Part shown: one piece after another, positions 1-6,041 of the stretch
Numbering within the stretch: the stretch's first letter is position 1
Layout of the letters: every line of letters begins with the position of its first letter
Origin: Treponema sp. UBA4377
Lineage (GTDB): Bacteria; Spirochaetota; Spirochaetia; Treponematales; Treponemataceae
Length of the DNA: 13,634 bases
Direction: 5' to 3'
Assembly (NCBI GenBank): GCA_002391235.1
Contig: DGRX01000001.1
Location: 1-13,634 of the forward strand
Notes under the pieces: generated by a model
The model's database searches: none
Seen by the model: only the letters and a program-made list of their open reading frames with translations
What the model was told of the DNA's origin: nothing
Program-made: the position numbers and the translations under genes

Positions 1-57
1 CGGCTAAAAAAGAAGTACGAGGAGCTGCTTGCGATTTTGAACAAGGCCTGCTCGTGA
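1..57 (+). CDS. 3' end of an unidentified gene (partial)
   Basis: The first frame is open from base 1 to a TGA at 55-57 and encodes RLKKKYEELLAILNKACS. The peptide is Lys/Glu/Leu rich, like the C-terminal helix of a cytoplasmic protein. The rest lies outside the window, so no function can be given. Between this stop and the next gene there is only a 4-bp GCCT/AGGC hairpin (69-80) without a T-tract, so no clear terminator separates them. The call rests only on an open frame with plausible composition. Confidence 0.5.
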   Translation, partial: RLKKKYEELLAILNKACS

Positions 58-63
58 GGATGA

Positions 64-85
64 CGCAAGCCTAAGAAGGCGGCGC
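64..85 (+). repeat. Promoter-upstream element, copy A
   Basis: The segment starts CGCAAGCCTAAGAAG and matches the minus strand at 8913-8892 at about 19 of 21 positions with one gap. In both places ACTAGC and then GCGC directly before a -10 hexamer follow in the same order. The distance from the first base to the -10 box is 47 nt here and 48 nt there. Whether it is a regulator site or a remnant of a dispersed repeat cannot be told. Confidence 0.4.
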
Positions 86-87
86 TA

Positions 88-116
88 TGGAAAAAACTAG
101 CGTTATGCGCTATAAT
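88..116 (+). promoter_or_regulatory. Promoter of the DUF3990 cassette, probably leaderless
   Basis: TGGAAA (88-93), a 17-nt spacer and a perfect TATAAT (111-116) form a sigma70-type promoter. Only 6 nt separate the -10 box from the ATG at 123, so transcription should begin at or next to the start codon. No Shine-Dalgarno sequence precedes the ATG. A short inverted repeat, TAGCG (98-102) and CGCTA (108-112), overlaps the -10 box and could be an operator, possibly for autoregulation. Confidence 0.7.
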
Positions 117-122
117 TGAACT

Positions 123-617
123 ATGGCAAATTTAAGGCTATATCATGGAAGCAACCAGATTGTAGAAAAACCCGTTCTCATTGTTCAGAATCACACGCTT
201 GATTTTGGTTACGGCTTTTACACAACGCTGAACGAAACGCAAGCGCAAAATTTCGCGCAAAAGGTTGTTGTCCGTAGAGCCGGCTTGCCTATTGTAAATG
301 TATATTCACTGAATGAAAGCGCTTTTAAGGATTGCTCGCTTTTGGAATTTAATTCTCCTAATGGGGCGTGGCTTGACTTTGTTTGCGAAAACAGGAGCGG
401 AACTTACAAGGGAAAAAAATATGATTTGATTCGTGGACCGGTGGCCAACGATGATGTTTACAGAACTGTGACATTGTATTTGAGCGGCTTGCTCTCGCGG
501 TCCGCAACGCTGGACGCTCTAAAGGTAAGAAAACTTTACAACCAGATTGTTTTTGCGTCGGACAAGGCTTTGAGTTTTTTGGCGTTCCAATCAAGCTACG
601 AGGTGAAAAATGGATAA
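123..617 (+). CDS. DUF3990 protein, ADP-ribosyltransferase-like (putative toxin)
   Basis: This 164-residue cytoplasmic protein resembles the DUF3990 family. Visible family blocks are LYHGS (H8), FGYGFYTT (Y33), YDLIRGPVANDDV near residues 100-112, and YNQIVFASDKALSFL (Q141). The order H...GFYxT...NQxxF resembles the H-Y-[E/Q] NAD-binding core of ADP-ribosyltransferases. The transferase activity is an inference; no target can be read from the sequence. The ATG has no ribosome site, and the -10 box ends 6 nt upstream. The stop overlaps the start of the next gene by 8 nt, so the cassette is translationally coupled. A toxin role is suggested by the arrangement with two small partners but is unproven. 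The family assignment is from recalled motifs and is fairly secure. Confidence 0.85.
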   Translation: MANLRLYHGSNQIVEKPVLIVQNHTLDFGYGFYTTLNETQAQNFAQKVVVRRAGLPIVNVYSLNESAFKDCSLLEFNSPNGAWLDFVCENRSGTYKGKKYDLIRGPVANDDVYRTVTLYLSGLLSRSATLDALKVRKLYNQIVFASDKALSFLAFQSSYEVKNG

Positions 618-855
618 AAATCAATTCGCGGCTTTTTTAGCCTGCGCGGTAGTTCCGCCAATTATGCAGCAGATTCAGCAAAAAGAAAATCAAAATACTT
701 TGGAATTGGTCAAAGATTTTTATCATTCAAAGGTTTACGCGCTTTTGGAAAACGAGGAGAGCAAGCTTTGGCATTACAGCCCGCTCACGCTTTGCAATAT
801 GTATTTGTCGGAACGTAAAAACGGAACAATCGATTTTCCCGAGGAAGCGGCATGA
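610..855 (+). CDS. Small conserved partner protein in the DUF3990 cassette
   Basis: This 81-residue protein has no membrane segment or signal. Its most distinctive stretch is FYHSKVYALLENEESKLWHY followed by a short Pro/Leu segment and the ending IDFPEEAA. I recall similar small proteins beside DUF3990 and DUF3791 genes but no function for them. GAGGTG just before the ATG is a good ribosome site. Its start overlaps the stop of the upstream gene by 8 nt and its TGA overlaps the next ATG as ATGA, so all three products are probably made together. It could be an antitoxin, an adaptor or a structural partner; the sequence does not decide. Confidence 0.8.
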   Translation: MDKNQFAAFLACAVVPPIMQQIQQKENQNTLELVKDFYHSKVYALLENEESKLWHYSPLTLCNMYLSERKNGTIDFPEEAA

Positions 856-1070
856 ACGGAGCGCGGCAATTTTCAAAAGAGCAAACAGACTTTCTTGTTT
901 ACTGCATCGAAATGTATAAAAACAGATTCAATCTTTCGGGAGCGCAAACACAGGAACTGTTTTCCAAATCCGGCGCGGATGCTTACATCCTAAATAATTT
1001 TGAAGCGCTCCACACCACTGGTCTTGAATACACTTTGGACGACATTCATGGATTTATTGAGGGGAAGTAA
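852..1070 (+). CDS. DUF3791 family small protein
   Basis: This 72-residue protein fits DUF3791: QTDFLVYCIEMYKNRF near the N-terminus, then LSGAQTQELFSKSGADAYI, then a C-terminal ALHTTGLEYTLDDIHGFI block. It is probably an all-helical cytoplasmic protein. DUF3791 genes commonly neighbour DUF3990 genes, which supports both assignments. It starts inside the ATGA overlap with the preceding stop, with GAGGAAG as ribosome site. It is the last gene of the cassette; the TAA at 1068-1070 abuts a hairpin shared with the convergent gene. An antitoxin role is an inference from context only. Confidence 0.82.
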   Translation: MNGARQFSKEQTDFLVYCIEMYKNRFNLSGAQTQELFSKSGADAYILNNFEALHTTGLEYTLDDIHGFIEGK

Positions 1071-1099
1071 AAGCCCCGCTCGAACTTTACCGAGCAGGG
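1065..1099 (-). terminator. Rho-independent terminator of the 1111-2250 gene
   Basis: Read on the minus strand, CCCTGCTCG (1099-1091), an 8-nt loop and CGAGCGGGG (1082-1074) form a 9-bp stem with one G-U pair, followed by CTTTTACTT. On the plus strand the same position becomes a C-A mismatch and no T-tract follows. The structure therefore fits minus-strand termination better, although it also ends the plus-strand cassette region. Confidence 0.65.
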
Positions 1100-1110
1100 T
1101 AACTGATTTA

Positions 1111-2250
1111 CTATAATCCTAAATTGTCCATTCTTTTTCGCTGCGCTTCTGCTTCTGCGTTTTTTTTCTTTTTTTCGTCGCTTGCTCTTATTGCCGCCAT
1201 TTTCTTTTCATTTGAATAAGTTATAGTGTACCGTAATGGCTGATTGAACATAGCTTTATCCATCACTCCATAATAATCATCAAGCTGTTTTGCTGTTACA
1301 TCAAGTTGAATCTTAAAAGTCGCCGACTTATTCCAAATTGCTATAGCATGTACATCTTGATAAGAAATGTGAGTACCGAGAACATTTTCTATTTTATGTC
1401 CTCCCAAATCTTTAGCATCACTTGCTTTTCCATAAAGTTCAAGCAAACGATGGTTGATGTCGTCTGCCGTTTGGTCGTCTATGTTTTCATAAACTGTAAC
1501 TCCGCCAACAAGCTTTCCTTCATGAAACTTATAAATTTTTGTGTTTTGCTCAGTTTCAATTCTATAATTTGCAACAGAGCCTTCGCTTTCTCTTTCGTTT
1601 GCTTCTGGCTTCAACCACAAAAAGAATTCAATGCTTGTTCCCCATGGCATACTATCAAAACCTTCTTTGCCATTTTTTGCAAATAAGGCAGGTAATTCAT
1701 CTTTTTGTTTTTTGAATTCTTCCTCTTTAGCTTTTTCTGCCGCAATTCGCGCGGCTTCTTCCGCCTTGATTTTTTCAAGCTCTTTTATCTCTTTGCATAA
1801 CATAGTTTCCGATTCTTCGGAATAGTCAGAAAGAATCAATCTAATATTTTTTCCATCGAAATACGCAAAGCATTTAGCAAATCTTCCTTTTGTAAAAACA
1901 ACAAGTATTTTATTTGTAGTTGCTAATTTTTCAATTGACAAGGAATCAGATGTTTTTCCTGATTTAAATTCACCACGAGTTTGAACAAAAGCTAAAGACT
2001 TATTATTCTGATACTCTCCCGCAAAGTTTGTCATAAGAAAGGGATAATTGTCTTCTTTAAATACAAAGCAAACAGAGTCTTTGTTTTCTGTATCATAACT
2101 AAAAGATCCTGTACAAATTTTCTTTCCTTTTGCATTGACATTTGAAATTTCAAATCCCCATTCAGTTTCTGTCACTTGCAAAGGAACTTCCTTCGCGAAT
2201 GCTGCAACAGTCATCATCAGCATAATCGCCAATCCAACAATCCTTTTCAT
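1111..2250 (-). CDS. Secreted protein of unknown function with central charged helix
   Basis: The 379-residue product starts with a classical signal peptide (MKRIVGLAIML... ending AAFA, cleavage likely after A19). Residues about 20-145 look beta-rich. Residues about 150-190 form an Ala/Glu/Lys helix (KAEEAARIAAEKAKEEE...), likely a coiled coil. A second globular part follows, including FDSMPWGTSIEFF, and the tail is again Lys/Ala/Glu rich. This suggests export to the periplasm or cell surface. I do not recognise a family. GGAGG 6 nt before the ATG is a strong ribosome site, unlike several neighbours. Upstream, TTGTCA (2293-2288) with a 17-nt spacer and AAACAT is a weak promoter candidate. It is convergent with the DUF3990 cassette. 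Confidence 0.8.
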   Translation of the reverse strand: MKRIVGLAIMLMMTVAAFAKEVPLQVTETEWGFEISNVNAKGKKICTGSFSYDTENKDSVCFVFKEDNYPFLMTNFAGEYQNNKSLAFVQTRGEFKSGKTSDSLSIEKLATTNKILVVFTKGRFAKCFAYFDGKNIRLILSDYSEESETMLCKEIKELEKIKAEEAARIAAEKAKEEEFKKQKDELPALFAKNGKEGFDSMPWGTSIEFFLWLKPEANERESEGSVANYRIETEQNTKIYKFHEGKLVGGVTVYENIDDQTADDINHRLLELYGKASDAKDLGGHKIENVLGTHISYQDVHAIAIWNKSATFKIQLDVTAKQLDDYYGVMDKAMFNQPLRYTITYSNEKKMAAIRASDEKKKKNAEAEAQRKRMDNLGL

Positions 2251-2289
2251 AAAACACCTCCAAAATGTTTTTGTAAATATTACTTTATG

Positions 2290-2312
2290 ACAATCTCATT
2301 TAATGAGATTGT
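2290..2312. repeat. 23-nt near-perfect palindrome over a stop codon
   Basis: ACAATCTCATT (2290-2300) and AATGAGATTGT (2302-2312) are perfect 11-base arms around a single T. The palindrome contains the last codons and the TAA of the 2300-2968 gene. It also overlaps the weak -35 candidate of the 1111-2250 gene. On the minus strand no T-tract follows, so it is not a standard terminator there; on the plus strand GTGTCTTTTT follows. It could be a 3'-end RNA hairpin or a DNA operator. Confidence 0.6.
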
Positions 2313-2968
2313 GTCTTTTTCTCCTCGTAGACGGTTAAGAGAAGACAGTCAAATTCTTTTGTTGAAAGCGATATTTCATATTTTTCTCTAATCGTTTCTA
2401 TACACTTCAGGCATTTTAAGTAAAACAATATATATTCATTGGATTCCTTAAATTCTTTATATGGTTCTGAATCATTACTATTTAACTTTGCTGGCAAAGC
2501 CAATATCGCTAAGACATCCGATATGGCGCTTTTTGCGCGTGAATCCATAATAAAAAATGCATCAGGTTTGTGAAAATGAAGATATTTTGACGCAAGCGAT
2601 TTGTTGGATTTTCCTGATATTTTGGAAAAGAATTCTAGAGTTAAATTATATGCAAAAAATATTTTGTATAAGTCTTTATGCTCGGTTATATTTTTTAAGG
2701 CGTCGTCTATCTTTTTTCCATACTCTTCTTTTTCGAATATTTTTGGAATTCTGTCTTCATAAATTGATTCACCTTTTTTTAATTGAACGCCTCGTTCTAT
2801 GGCAGCCGCATAAGAGCGTCCAATTAAAAATATTTTTGAAACTGTTTCAGACGCATTTTTATGCAATGGATATTCTTTGCACATTTTGTACAAGGCGCCA
2901 TCGCTTACGCTCCAAAAGGCCTTCAATTTTTGCGACTTTTCAATAAGTTTTTTAAGATTTCTCATCAT
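2300..2968 (-). CDS. Hypothetical protein with OGG-glycosylase-like motif
   Basis: From the ATG at 2968 the product has 222 residues and no signal or membrane segment. Two blocks stand out: SKIFLIGRSYAAAIERG (about residues 44-60) and SKYLHFHKPDAFFIMDSRA (127-145). The second resembles the stretch of OGG-type DNA glycosylases that runs from the catalytic Lys to the catalytic Asp; K128 and D142 would be the equivalents. The spacing is shorter than in OGG1, so activity is doubtful. An upstream in-frame ATG at 3043 is rejected because a consensus promoter fires downstream of it; GAGAG precedes the chosen ATGATG. The gene is AT-rich and diverges from an XRE regulator, which suggests an acquired module, possibly defence related. 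The gene is secure; the function is not. Confidence 0.78.
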   Translation of the reverse strand: MMRNLKKLIEKSQKLKAFWSVSDGALYKMCKEYPLHKNASETVSKIFLIGRSYAAAIERGVQLKKGESIYEDRIPKIFEKEEYGKKIDDALKNITEHKDLYKIFFAYNLTLEFFSKISGKSNKSLASKYLHFHKPDAFFIMDSRAKSAISDVLAILALPAKLNSNDSEPYKEFKESNEYILFYLKCLKCIETIREKYEISLSTKEFDCLLLTVYEEKKTQSH

Positions 2969-3006
2969 TTTTACTCTCTTTTCACTATGTTTTATATCTA
3001 TATTGA

Positions 3007-3028
3007 GTTCTAAAACATTGTTTTGAAC
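3007..3028. promoter_or_regulatory. Inverted repeat at the transcription start, possible operator
   Basis: GTTCTAAAACA and TTGTTTTGAAC form a dyad, GTTC-AAAACA on each side with a one-base bulge. It lies immediately downstream of the -10 box of the 2300-2968 gene, over its expected transcription start. This is a usual place for a repressor site, and the divergent XRE protein is the obvious candidate. Binding is an inference. Confidence 0.5.
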
Positions 3029-3031
3029 TTT

Positions 3032-3061
3032 ATTATAAAACATTTATACTATTTTTGTCAA
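3032..3061 (-). promoter_or_regulatory. Consensus sigma70-type promoter for the 2300-2968 gene
   Basis: On the minus strand TTGACA (3061-3056), 18 nt and TATAAT (3037-3032) match the sigma70 consensus at all twelve positions. The predicted start near 3025 gives a leader of about 55 nt to the ATG at 2968. This rules out the in-frame ATG at 3043, which would lie upstream of the transcript. Confidence 0.8.
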
Positions 3062-3085
3062 ATATTTAACCTAAAAATAAATATT
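3061..3085. promoter_or_regulatory. Perfect 8-bp inverted repeat in the divergent region
   Basis: AATATTTA (3061-3068) and TAAATATT (3078-3085) are perfect inverted arms with a 9-nt spacer. The site touches the -35 box of the 2300-2968 gene and lies upstream of the XRE gene, so one bound protein could affect both. The AT-rich composition makes chance occurrence more likely than usual. Confidence 0.35.
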
Positions 3086-3095
3086 GTAAATATGT

Positions 3096-3123
3096 TTCAA
3101 AAATAGGTAAAAACTTCATATTT
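3096..3123 (+). promoter_or_regulatory. Weak candidate promoter of the XRE gene
   Basis: TTCAAA (3096-3101), 16 nt and CATATT (3118-3123) each match consensus at four of six bases. Only 5 nt then remain before the ATG at 3129, and no Shine-Dalgarno sequence is present. It would be another leaderless start, but the hexamers are poor. Confidence 0.35.
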
Positions 3124-3128
3124 AGTTT

Positions 3129-3455
3129 ATGAATCTGAAAGAAATTTTTATCAATAATTTGAAGTTCTATCGCAAGCAAAAAGGGTTGACACAGAATGAA
3201 CTTACGCTTGCGATTGATAAAAGCTATAATTACATAAACAGCGTTGAGCAAGGGAAAATCGCTCCATCATTTGATGTTATTCAAAGTATTTGCGATATTT
3301 TGGAAATAAAGGCAGCTTGGCTTTTTGATGAGAACGCTTCCCCTGAAAATGTAAAGACTTTTAGCAAAGAGGAATATATCTCGGGCATTTCCGACAAACT
3401 TTTTGCAAAGCTTAAAAAGGCCATTTCTTCTGAAATCCGTAGCTGCTTAAAGTAA
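3129..3455 (+). CDS. XRE-family DNA-binding regulator
   Basis: This 108-residue protein has an N-terminal HTH_3/XRE domain. LKFYRKQKGLTQNELTLAI (residues 11-29) and YNYINSVEQGKIAPSFDVI (33-51) give the two helices of the helix-turn-helix and the typical xxxEqGk turn. The rest is a short C-terminal extension with a Lys-rich helix, of the size seen in single-domain repressors and restriction-modification controller proteins. It is transcribed divergently from the 2300-2968 gene across an 160-nt gap holding two inverted repeats, so it probably represses that gene, itself or both. There is no ribosome site; the start may be leaderless. Its composition is AT-rich like its partner's. Confidence 0.88.
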   Translation: MNLKEIFINNLKFYRKQKGLTQNELTLAIDKSYNYINSVEQGKIAPSFDVIQSICDILEIKAAWLFDENASPENVKTFSKEEYISGISDKLFAKLKKAISSEIRSCLK

Positions 3456-3465
3456 GCCAGTTTTT

Positions 3466-3480
3466 TGCGCGCAACGCGCA
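3466..3480 (+). other. Small GC-rich hairpin after the XRE gene
   Basis: TGCGCG (3466-3471), CAA and CGCGCA (3475-3480) form a 6-bp hairpin just after the XRE stop. The six T residues lie before rather than after the stem, so a standard terminator is not formed on either strand. It may still mark the transcript's 3' end. Confidence 0.35.
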
Positions 3481-3519
3481 TGATTCAACGTTCTCATCTC
3501 TTATCTATTTCCTAAATCC

Positions 3520-3548
3520 TTGAAAAATTTTTGTTCGCGGTGTATTCT
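3520..3548 (+). promoter_or_regulatory. Promoter of the DUF362-MATE operon, leaderless
   Basis: TTGAAA (3520-3525), exactly 17 nt and TATTCT (3543-3548) form a good sigma70-type promoter. The -10 box ends 6 nt before the ATG at 3555, so the transcript should start on or beside the start codon. This fixes the start at 3555; an in-frame TTG at 3531 would lie upstream of the transcript. Confidence 0.78.
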
Positions 3549-3554
3549 ATTCCC

Positions 3555-4676
3555 ATGACCACAAATGTAGCGCTCGCAAAATGCGGCGAATACGACTTTG
3601 AAAAAGTTTACGCCGCGCTAAAGGAATTGACTCGCCTTGCGCCGCCGCCGGATCCGTGCGGAAAGACCGTTTTGATTAAGCCCAACATTTTGTATCCGCG
3701 AAAGCCCGAAGACTGCGTTTGCACAAATCCAGTCGTGGTTGGCGCGTTGGTGAAAATTTTTGTCGAGTTGGGCGCCAAAAAAGTTTTGGCCGGCGAATCT
3801 CCTGCCGTCGCCAATTCGACTTCCGCCGCGCGCGCGTCTGGCGTTTTGGAGCAGGTGGAAAAAAACGGCGGCGAGTGGATTGACTTTCACGACAAGGTTC
3901 AAGTTGAATGCCCGGGCGCAAAGCGCGCGCATAGCTTTGACTTTGCCGCCGCCTTTAGCCAGGCCGACATTCTTGTAAGCGCCGCCAAGTTAAAAAGCCA
4001 CCAATTGATGAAATACACCGGCGCGATGAAAAACCTTTTTGGCCTTATGATTGGCTTGGAAAAGGCGCAGTGCCACTACCGGTTTTCAAGCCAAAAAGAG
4101 TTTGGCGAATTTTTGACCGACCTTAATCTTGCGGCAAAAGCGCAGTACGCCGTGATGGACGCGATAGTCGGAATGGACGGGCCCGGCGGTCCTGGAAGCG
4201 GCGACCCGATAGAGCTTGGCTTTATGGCGGCAAGCGACAACATCTTGGCGCTGGACTGGGTGTGCTCAAGCCTTGTGGGCTACAAGCCGCAAGCGGTGGA
4301 AAATTTGCGCGACGCCTTGGAAAGGAAAGTTTGGCTTGATTCGCCTGAGCAAATAAAAATTTTGGGCGCTTCCTTTGACGAATGCGCCAACAAAAATTTC
4401 CGCATCGTTAAAGACGGAAGCGCTGACTTTTCGGCGATGCTTCCGTCTTGGCTGAACGCTCTGGCAAAATTTGTTTTTACAAGGACTCCGCATTTTCATC
4501 AAGGCAAATGCGTCAAGTGCGGCCGCTGCGCGCAAATTTGCCCCGCGCATATTGTTGAAATGTCCGGAAAAAACGGAGAGGCCGTTTTGACCGACTGGAA
4601 GAAATGCCTGCATTGCTTTTGCTGCCACGAGATTTGTCCGCAAAAGGCGATTAGTTTGCGAAGGTTCGTTCATTAA
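3555..4676 (+). CDS. DUF362 protein with C-terminal 2x[4Fe-4S] ferredoxin domain
   Basis: The 373-residue protein has an N-terminal DUF362 domain (about residues 1-300), with VLIKPNIL, TNPVVVGALV, a LGAKKVLAGESPA block and LKSHQLMKYTGAMKNLFG as family-like motifs. A C-terminal bacterial ferredoxin domain follows, with two clusters: C319, C322, C325 and C329-Pro, and C351, C354, C357 and C361-Pro. DUF362 proteins with ferredoxin tails are common in anaerobes and are presumed electron-transfer or maturation proteins, but the reaction is not established. There is no signal peptide, so it is cytoplasmic. The MATE gene follows after 3 nt, which makes an operon likely. It is leaderless by its promoter. 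Confidence 0.9.
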   Translation: MTTNVALAKCGEYDFEKVYAALKELTRLAPPPDPCGKTVLIKPNILYPRKPEDCVCTNPVVVGALVKIFVELGAKKVLAGESPAVANSTSAARASGVLEQVEKNGGEWIDFHDKVQVECPGAKRAHSFDFAAAFSQADILVSAAKLKSHQLMKYTGAMKNLFGLMIGLEKAQCHYRFSSQKEFGEFLTDLNLAAKAQYAVMDAIVGMDGPGGPGSGDPIELGFMAASDNILALDWVCSSLVGYKPQAVENLRDALERKVWLDSPEQIKILGASFDECANKNFRIVKDGSADFSAMLPSWLNALAKFVFTRTPHFHQGKCVKCGRCAQICPAHIVEMSGKNGEAVLTDWKKCLHCFCCHEICPQKAISLRRFVH

Positions 4677-4679
4677 AAA

Positions 4680-6041
4680 ATGAAACAAAAAGAAGACCCG
4701 CAATTTAAAATGATGACCACGGAGTCGATACCCCGCTTGATTCCGCGCCTTGCCGTTCCCACTGTGCTGAGCATGATGATAACCGGCGTCTATAACACCG
4801 CAGACACTTACTTTGTGTCGCAGTTGGGAACCAGCGCCAGCGCCGCGGTCGGAATCGTTTTTTCGCTGATGGCGATAATACAGGCGATTGGCTTTACGTT
4901 GGGAATGGGTTGCGGCTCCATCATTTCGCGCAGGCTTGGCCAAAAAAATCTTGAGGCCGCAAACATTTCAGGTTCAAGCGCTTTTGCGGCCGCGATTGTC
5001 TTTGGCGTTTTGCTTTCGGCGTTTTCGCTGTCGCATTTAAAAGGCTTGGTTCAGCTTTTGGGAGCCACGCCCTCAATTACGCCTTACGCGGAAGACTACG
5101 CAAAATGGATTTTGCTTGGCGCGCCTGTAATTTGCTCATGCTTTGTGATGAACAATATCTTGCGCTCGGAAGGCCACGCCAAATTCAGCGCGGTGGCTTT
5201 GACAAGCGGCGGACTTTTGAATTTAATTCTTGACCCGATTTTTATTTACGGACTGAATCTGGGAACAAGCGGAGCGGCGCTTGCCACTGTCGCAAGCCAG
5301 ACGACAAGCTTTTTGATTTTTATCCAATTCTTTATCCGCAAAAAGGGAACAGTGTCACTGGGCGTGAAATATGTTTCGTTAAAACTAAAAACATACGCTG
5401 ACATAATGACAACGGGAATTCCTTCGCTCTTTAGGCAAGGCTTGGCCAGCGTCGCCACAATTTTCTTGAACACAAGCGCGGGCCTTTACGGAGACGCGGC
5501 CATAAGCGCCATGACAATCGCCACAAAAGTAGTGATGCTTTGCGGCGGCTTGATGATTGGAATAGGGCAGGGCTTTTCGCCGGTGGCCGGCTACAATTAC
5601 GGAGCGGGCCTTTACAAGCGGGTAAAGGCAGCCTGGAAGTGGACCGCGCTTGTTTCAACTTGCCTTCTGCTTTTTCTTGGCGGCATGATTTTTGCTTTCG
5701 CGCCGCAAATCGTTCGTTGGTTCAGAAACGACGATCGGGTTGTGAGCGTTGGCGTTTTTGCCTTGCGCGCGCAGGCCCTTTCATTTCCCTTGCACGCCTT
5801 GATTATTTCCATCAATATGCTTATGCAGTCCTGCGGAAAAAAATTGCAGGCCACTTTCTTGTCGTTGAACAGGCAGGGAATTTACTTTATTCCCCTTGTG
5901 ATTTTTCTTCCAAAAGTCATAGGTTTGACCGGCGTGGAAATTTCCCAAGCCTGCGCCGACATTTTAAGCGCCCTCACCGCGATTCCCTATTTGTTGCTGT
6001 TTTTTAGGGAACTAAACAAGGCGGAAAAAGCGGCCCTTTAA
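4680..6041 (+). CDS. MATE family efflux transporter
   Basis: The 453-residue protein is strongly hydrophobic throughout, with about 12 predicted membrane helices in two similar halves. Family features include an N-terminal PRLIPRLAVPTVLSMMITGVYNTADTYFV helix, the GMGCGSIISRRLGQ loop near residue 80 and, at the start of the second half, GLASVATIFLN followed by IGQGFSPVAGYNYGAG. MATE proteins export cationic or aromatic compounds in exchange for Na+ or H+. The substrate cannot be inferred. The start is 3 nt after the DUF362 stop, with only a distant AAGG (spacing about 16 nt), so translation is probably coupled. Its TAA overlaps the stop of the convergent dehydrogenase. Confidence 0.95.
   Translation: MKQKEDPQFKMMTTESIPRLIPRLAVPTVLSMMITGVYNTADTYFVSQLGTSASAAVGIVFSLMAIIQAIGFTLGMGCGSIISRRLGQKNLEAANISGSSAFAAAIVFGVLLSAFSLSHLKGLVQLLGATPSITPYAEDYAKWILLGAPVICSCFVMNNILRSEGHAKFSAVALTSGGLLNLILDPIFIYGLNLGTSGAALATVASQTTSFLIFIQFFIRKKGTVSLGVKYVSLKLKTYADIMTTGIPSLFRQGLASVATIFLNTSAGLYGDAAISAMTIATKVVMLCGGLMIGIGQGFSPVAGYNYGAGLYKRVKAAWKWTALVSTCLLLFLGGMIFAFAPQIVRWFRNDDRVVSVGVFALRAQALSFPLHALIISINMLMQSCGKKLQATFLSLNRQGIYFIPLVIFLPKVIGLTGVEISQACADILSALTAIPYLLLFFRELNKAEKAAL

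Noticed and set aside
2969..3043. ATG at 3043 as the start of the OGG-like protein
   Set aside because: The consensus promoter (3061-3032) starts transcription downstream of 3043; the ATG at 2968 follows a GAGAG ribosome site.
3531..3554. In-frame TTG at 3531 as an earlier start of the DUF362 protein
   Set aside because: The -10 box at 3543-3548 lies inside this extension, so the mRNA would begin after it; the ATG at 3555 also fits the family N-terminus.
4266..4943. Long antisense open frame (225 codons) across the DUF362/MATE junction
   Set aside because: It is antisense to two well-supported genes, has biased low-complexity composition and no recognisable domain.
5540..6007. Plus-strand open frame of 155 codons in another frame of the MATE gene
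   Set aside because: The MATE frame is strongly supported by membrane helices and family motifs; this frame is rich in Arg and Cys without a domain.
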